Source: VBCG01 sp044226535
Lineage (GTDB): Bacteria; Pseudomonadota; Gammaproteobacteria; Burkholderiales; Casimicrobiaceae
Length of the DNA stretch: 64,000 nt
Assembly (NCBI GenBank): GCA_044226535.1
Contig: JBGAGT010000009.1
Location: 124,001 to 188,000, forward strand
Direction of reading: 5' to 3'
The notes under the pieces are model-generated. The model did not search any database. It was given only the letters and a program-made list of their open reading frames with translations, and had not been told where the DNA came from. Shown one piece after another: positions 63,538 through 64,000 of this stretch. Positions within the stretch are counted from its first letter, which is position 1. Each line of letters begins with the position of its first letter. The position numbers were made by a program, and so were the translations under genes.

Positions 63538-63602
63538 TGGCAGGCCCGTCGCACACCGCCGGGCGCGCCATGCCGCTCGCCCGCGCCTGAGGACGCGAGG
63601 CC

Positions 63603-64000
63603 ATGCAATTCATCGGCGACTACACCATCGACGGCGCGATCTGCGACCGGCTGATCGAGCTGCACCGCGCCTGCGACCGCAGGGGCCTCGTCAAGCGCGG
63701 CGCGATCGGGCGCGCCGATGCGCGCGTGGTCGACGTCGAGAAGAAGGACTCGTTCGACGTCACCGTCTCGGCGATCCCCGACGACCTGCACGACCAGTAC
63801 GGGATGCCCGCGTACTACGCGGCCCTGCAGCAGTGCCTCGAGCGCTACGTCGCCGCGCACCCGATCCTCGCCAAGGTCGGCCGCTTCGGCGTCACCGAGT
63901 CGCCGGCCATCCAGCACTACCGGCCGGGGGGCGGCTTCAGGATGGAGCACTTCGAGCGCACCGGCCATGCGCAGTGCACGCGCATGCTGGTGTGGATGAC
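63603..64000 (+). CDS. 2OG-Fe(II) oxygenase-like protein, N-terminal part (runs off the window)
   Basis: ATG at 63603 with GAGG upstream; open to the right edge for 132 codons. Core start: IQHYRPGGGFRMEHFERTG (103-121), the beginning of a prolyl-4-hydroxylase-like barrel in which H116 would be the first iron ligand, with E118 in the place of the usual Asp. The preceding AYYAALQQCLERYVAAHPIL region is a helical lead-in. The rest, with the second His and the Arg, is outside the window, so function cannot be confirmed. Confidence 0.6.
   Translation, partial: MQFIGDYTIDGAICDRLIELHRACDRRGLVKRGAIGRADARVVDVEKKDSFDVTVSAIPDDLHDQYGMPAYYAALQQCLERYVAAHPILAKVGRFGVTESPAIQHYRPGGGFRMEHFERTGHAQCTRMLVWM

Overview
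The window is a 64-kb chromosomal stretch of very GC-rich DNA (roughly 70% by eye) with strong G/C bias at third codon positions. It looks like a betaproteobacterium of the Burkholderiales or a neighbouring lineage. The evidence is an S-adenosylhomocysteine (SAH) riboswitch in front of ahcY followed by a small holin-like gene and metF, the ilvD / LysR / lgt neighbourhood, a tripartite tricarboxylate transporter with a TctC/Bug-type binding protein, opgG-opgH, a DUF1127 gene, an IPTL-CTERM-like protein, and a dispersed palindrome family with a CCCCGCGAAAGCGGGG core. I found no rRNA, tRNA, CRISPR array, transposase or phage module. The sequence reads as accessory metabolism mixed with housekeeping genes.

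Layout. (1) 1-9083: oxalate module, with the end of a LysR regulator, oxalyl-CoA decarboxylase, formyl-CoA:oxalate CoA-transferase, an NDP-forming acyl-CoA ligase and a TctC-TctB-TctA transporter, closed by a strong hairpin. (2) 9143-14847: a 1077-residue STAND/SARP-like regulator, a 63-residue Ala/Lys-rich protein and a calpain-like (C2) cysteine peptidase, meeting a hotdog thioesterase and a one-helix membrane protein on the other strand. (3) 15003-17874: divergent malonyl-CoA synthetase (matB) and a fused beta-gamma malonate decarboxylase. (4) 17882-26413: a PotABCD-like ABC importer, a sulfatase, a SorC regulator, glycerate kinase and an alpha/beta hydrolase. (5) 26416-27002: repeat-filled gap. 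(6) 27005-43761: housekeeping genes (Sua5, MetK, OpgGH, AhcY, MetF) mixed with an old-yellow enzyme, a PhyH oxygenase, a PheC-like periplasmic protein, a LysR regulator, DUF1127, a GST and several small genes. (7) 43853-57692: a Tat/lipoprotein-like protein and a polyol locus: ABC permeases, ATPase, phosphoesterase, xylulokinase, long-chain polyol dehydrogenase and SorC regulator on the minus strand, head-to-head with three tandem paralogous sugar-binding proteins and a HAD phosphatase. (8) 57689-64000: YbaK-type deacylase, secreted beta-sandwich protein, IlvD, an EamA exporter, a LysR regulator, Lgt and the start of a 2OG-Fe(II) oxygenase.

How the genes fit together. The oxalate genes form a CoA-cycling decarboxylation path with its own candidate carboxylate importer. 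The polyol locus would import a sugar alcohol, oxidise it to a ketose such as xylulose and phosphorylate that, under a SorC regulator that responds to a sugar phosphate. The riboswitch ties ahcY and probably metF to SAH level, with metK 12 kb away. The least explained pieces are the regulator/63-residue/calpain trio, the MatB plus fused MdcDE pair without the usual Mdc partners, the triplicated binding proteins, and two small genes (43 and 35 codons) with convincing signals.
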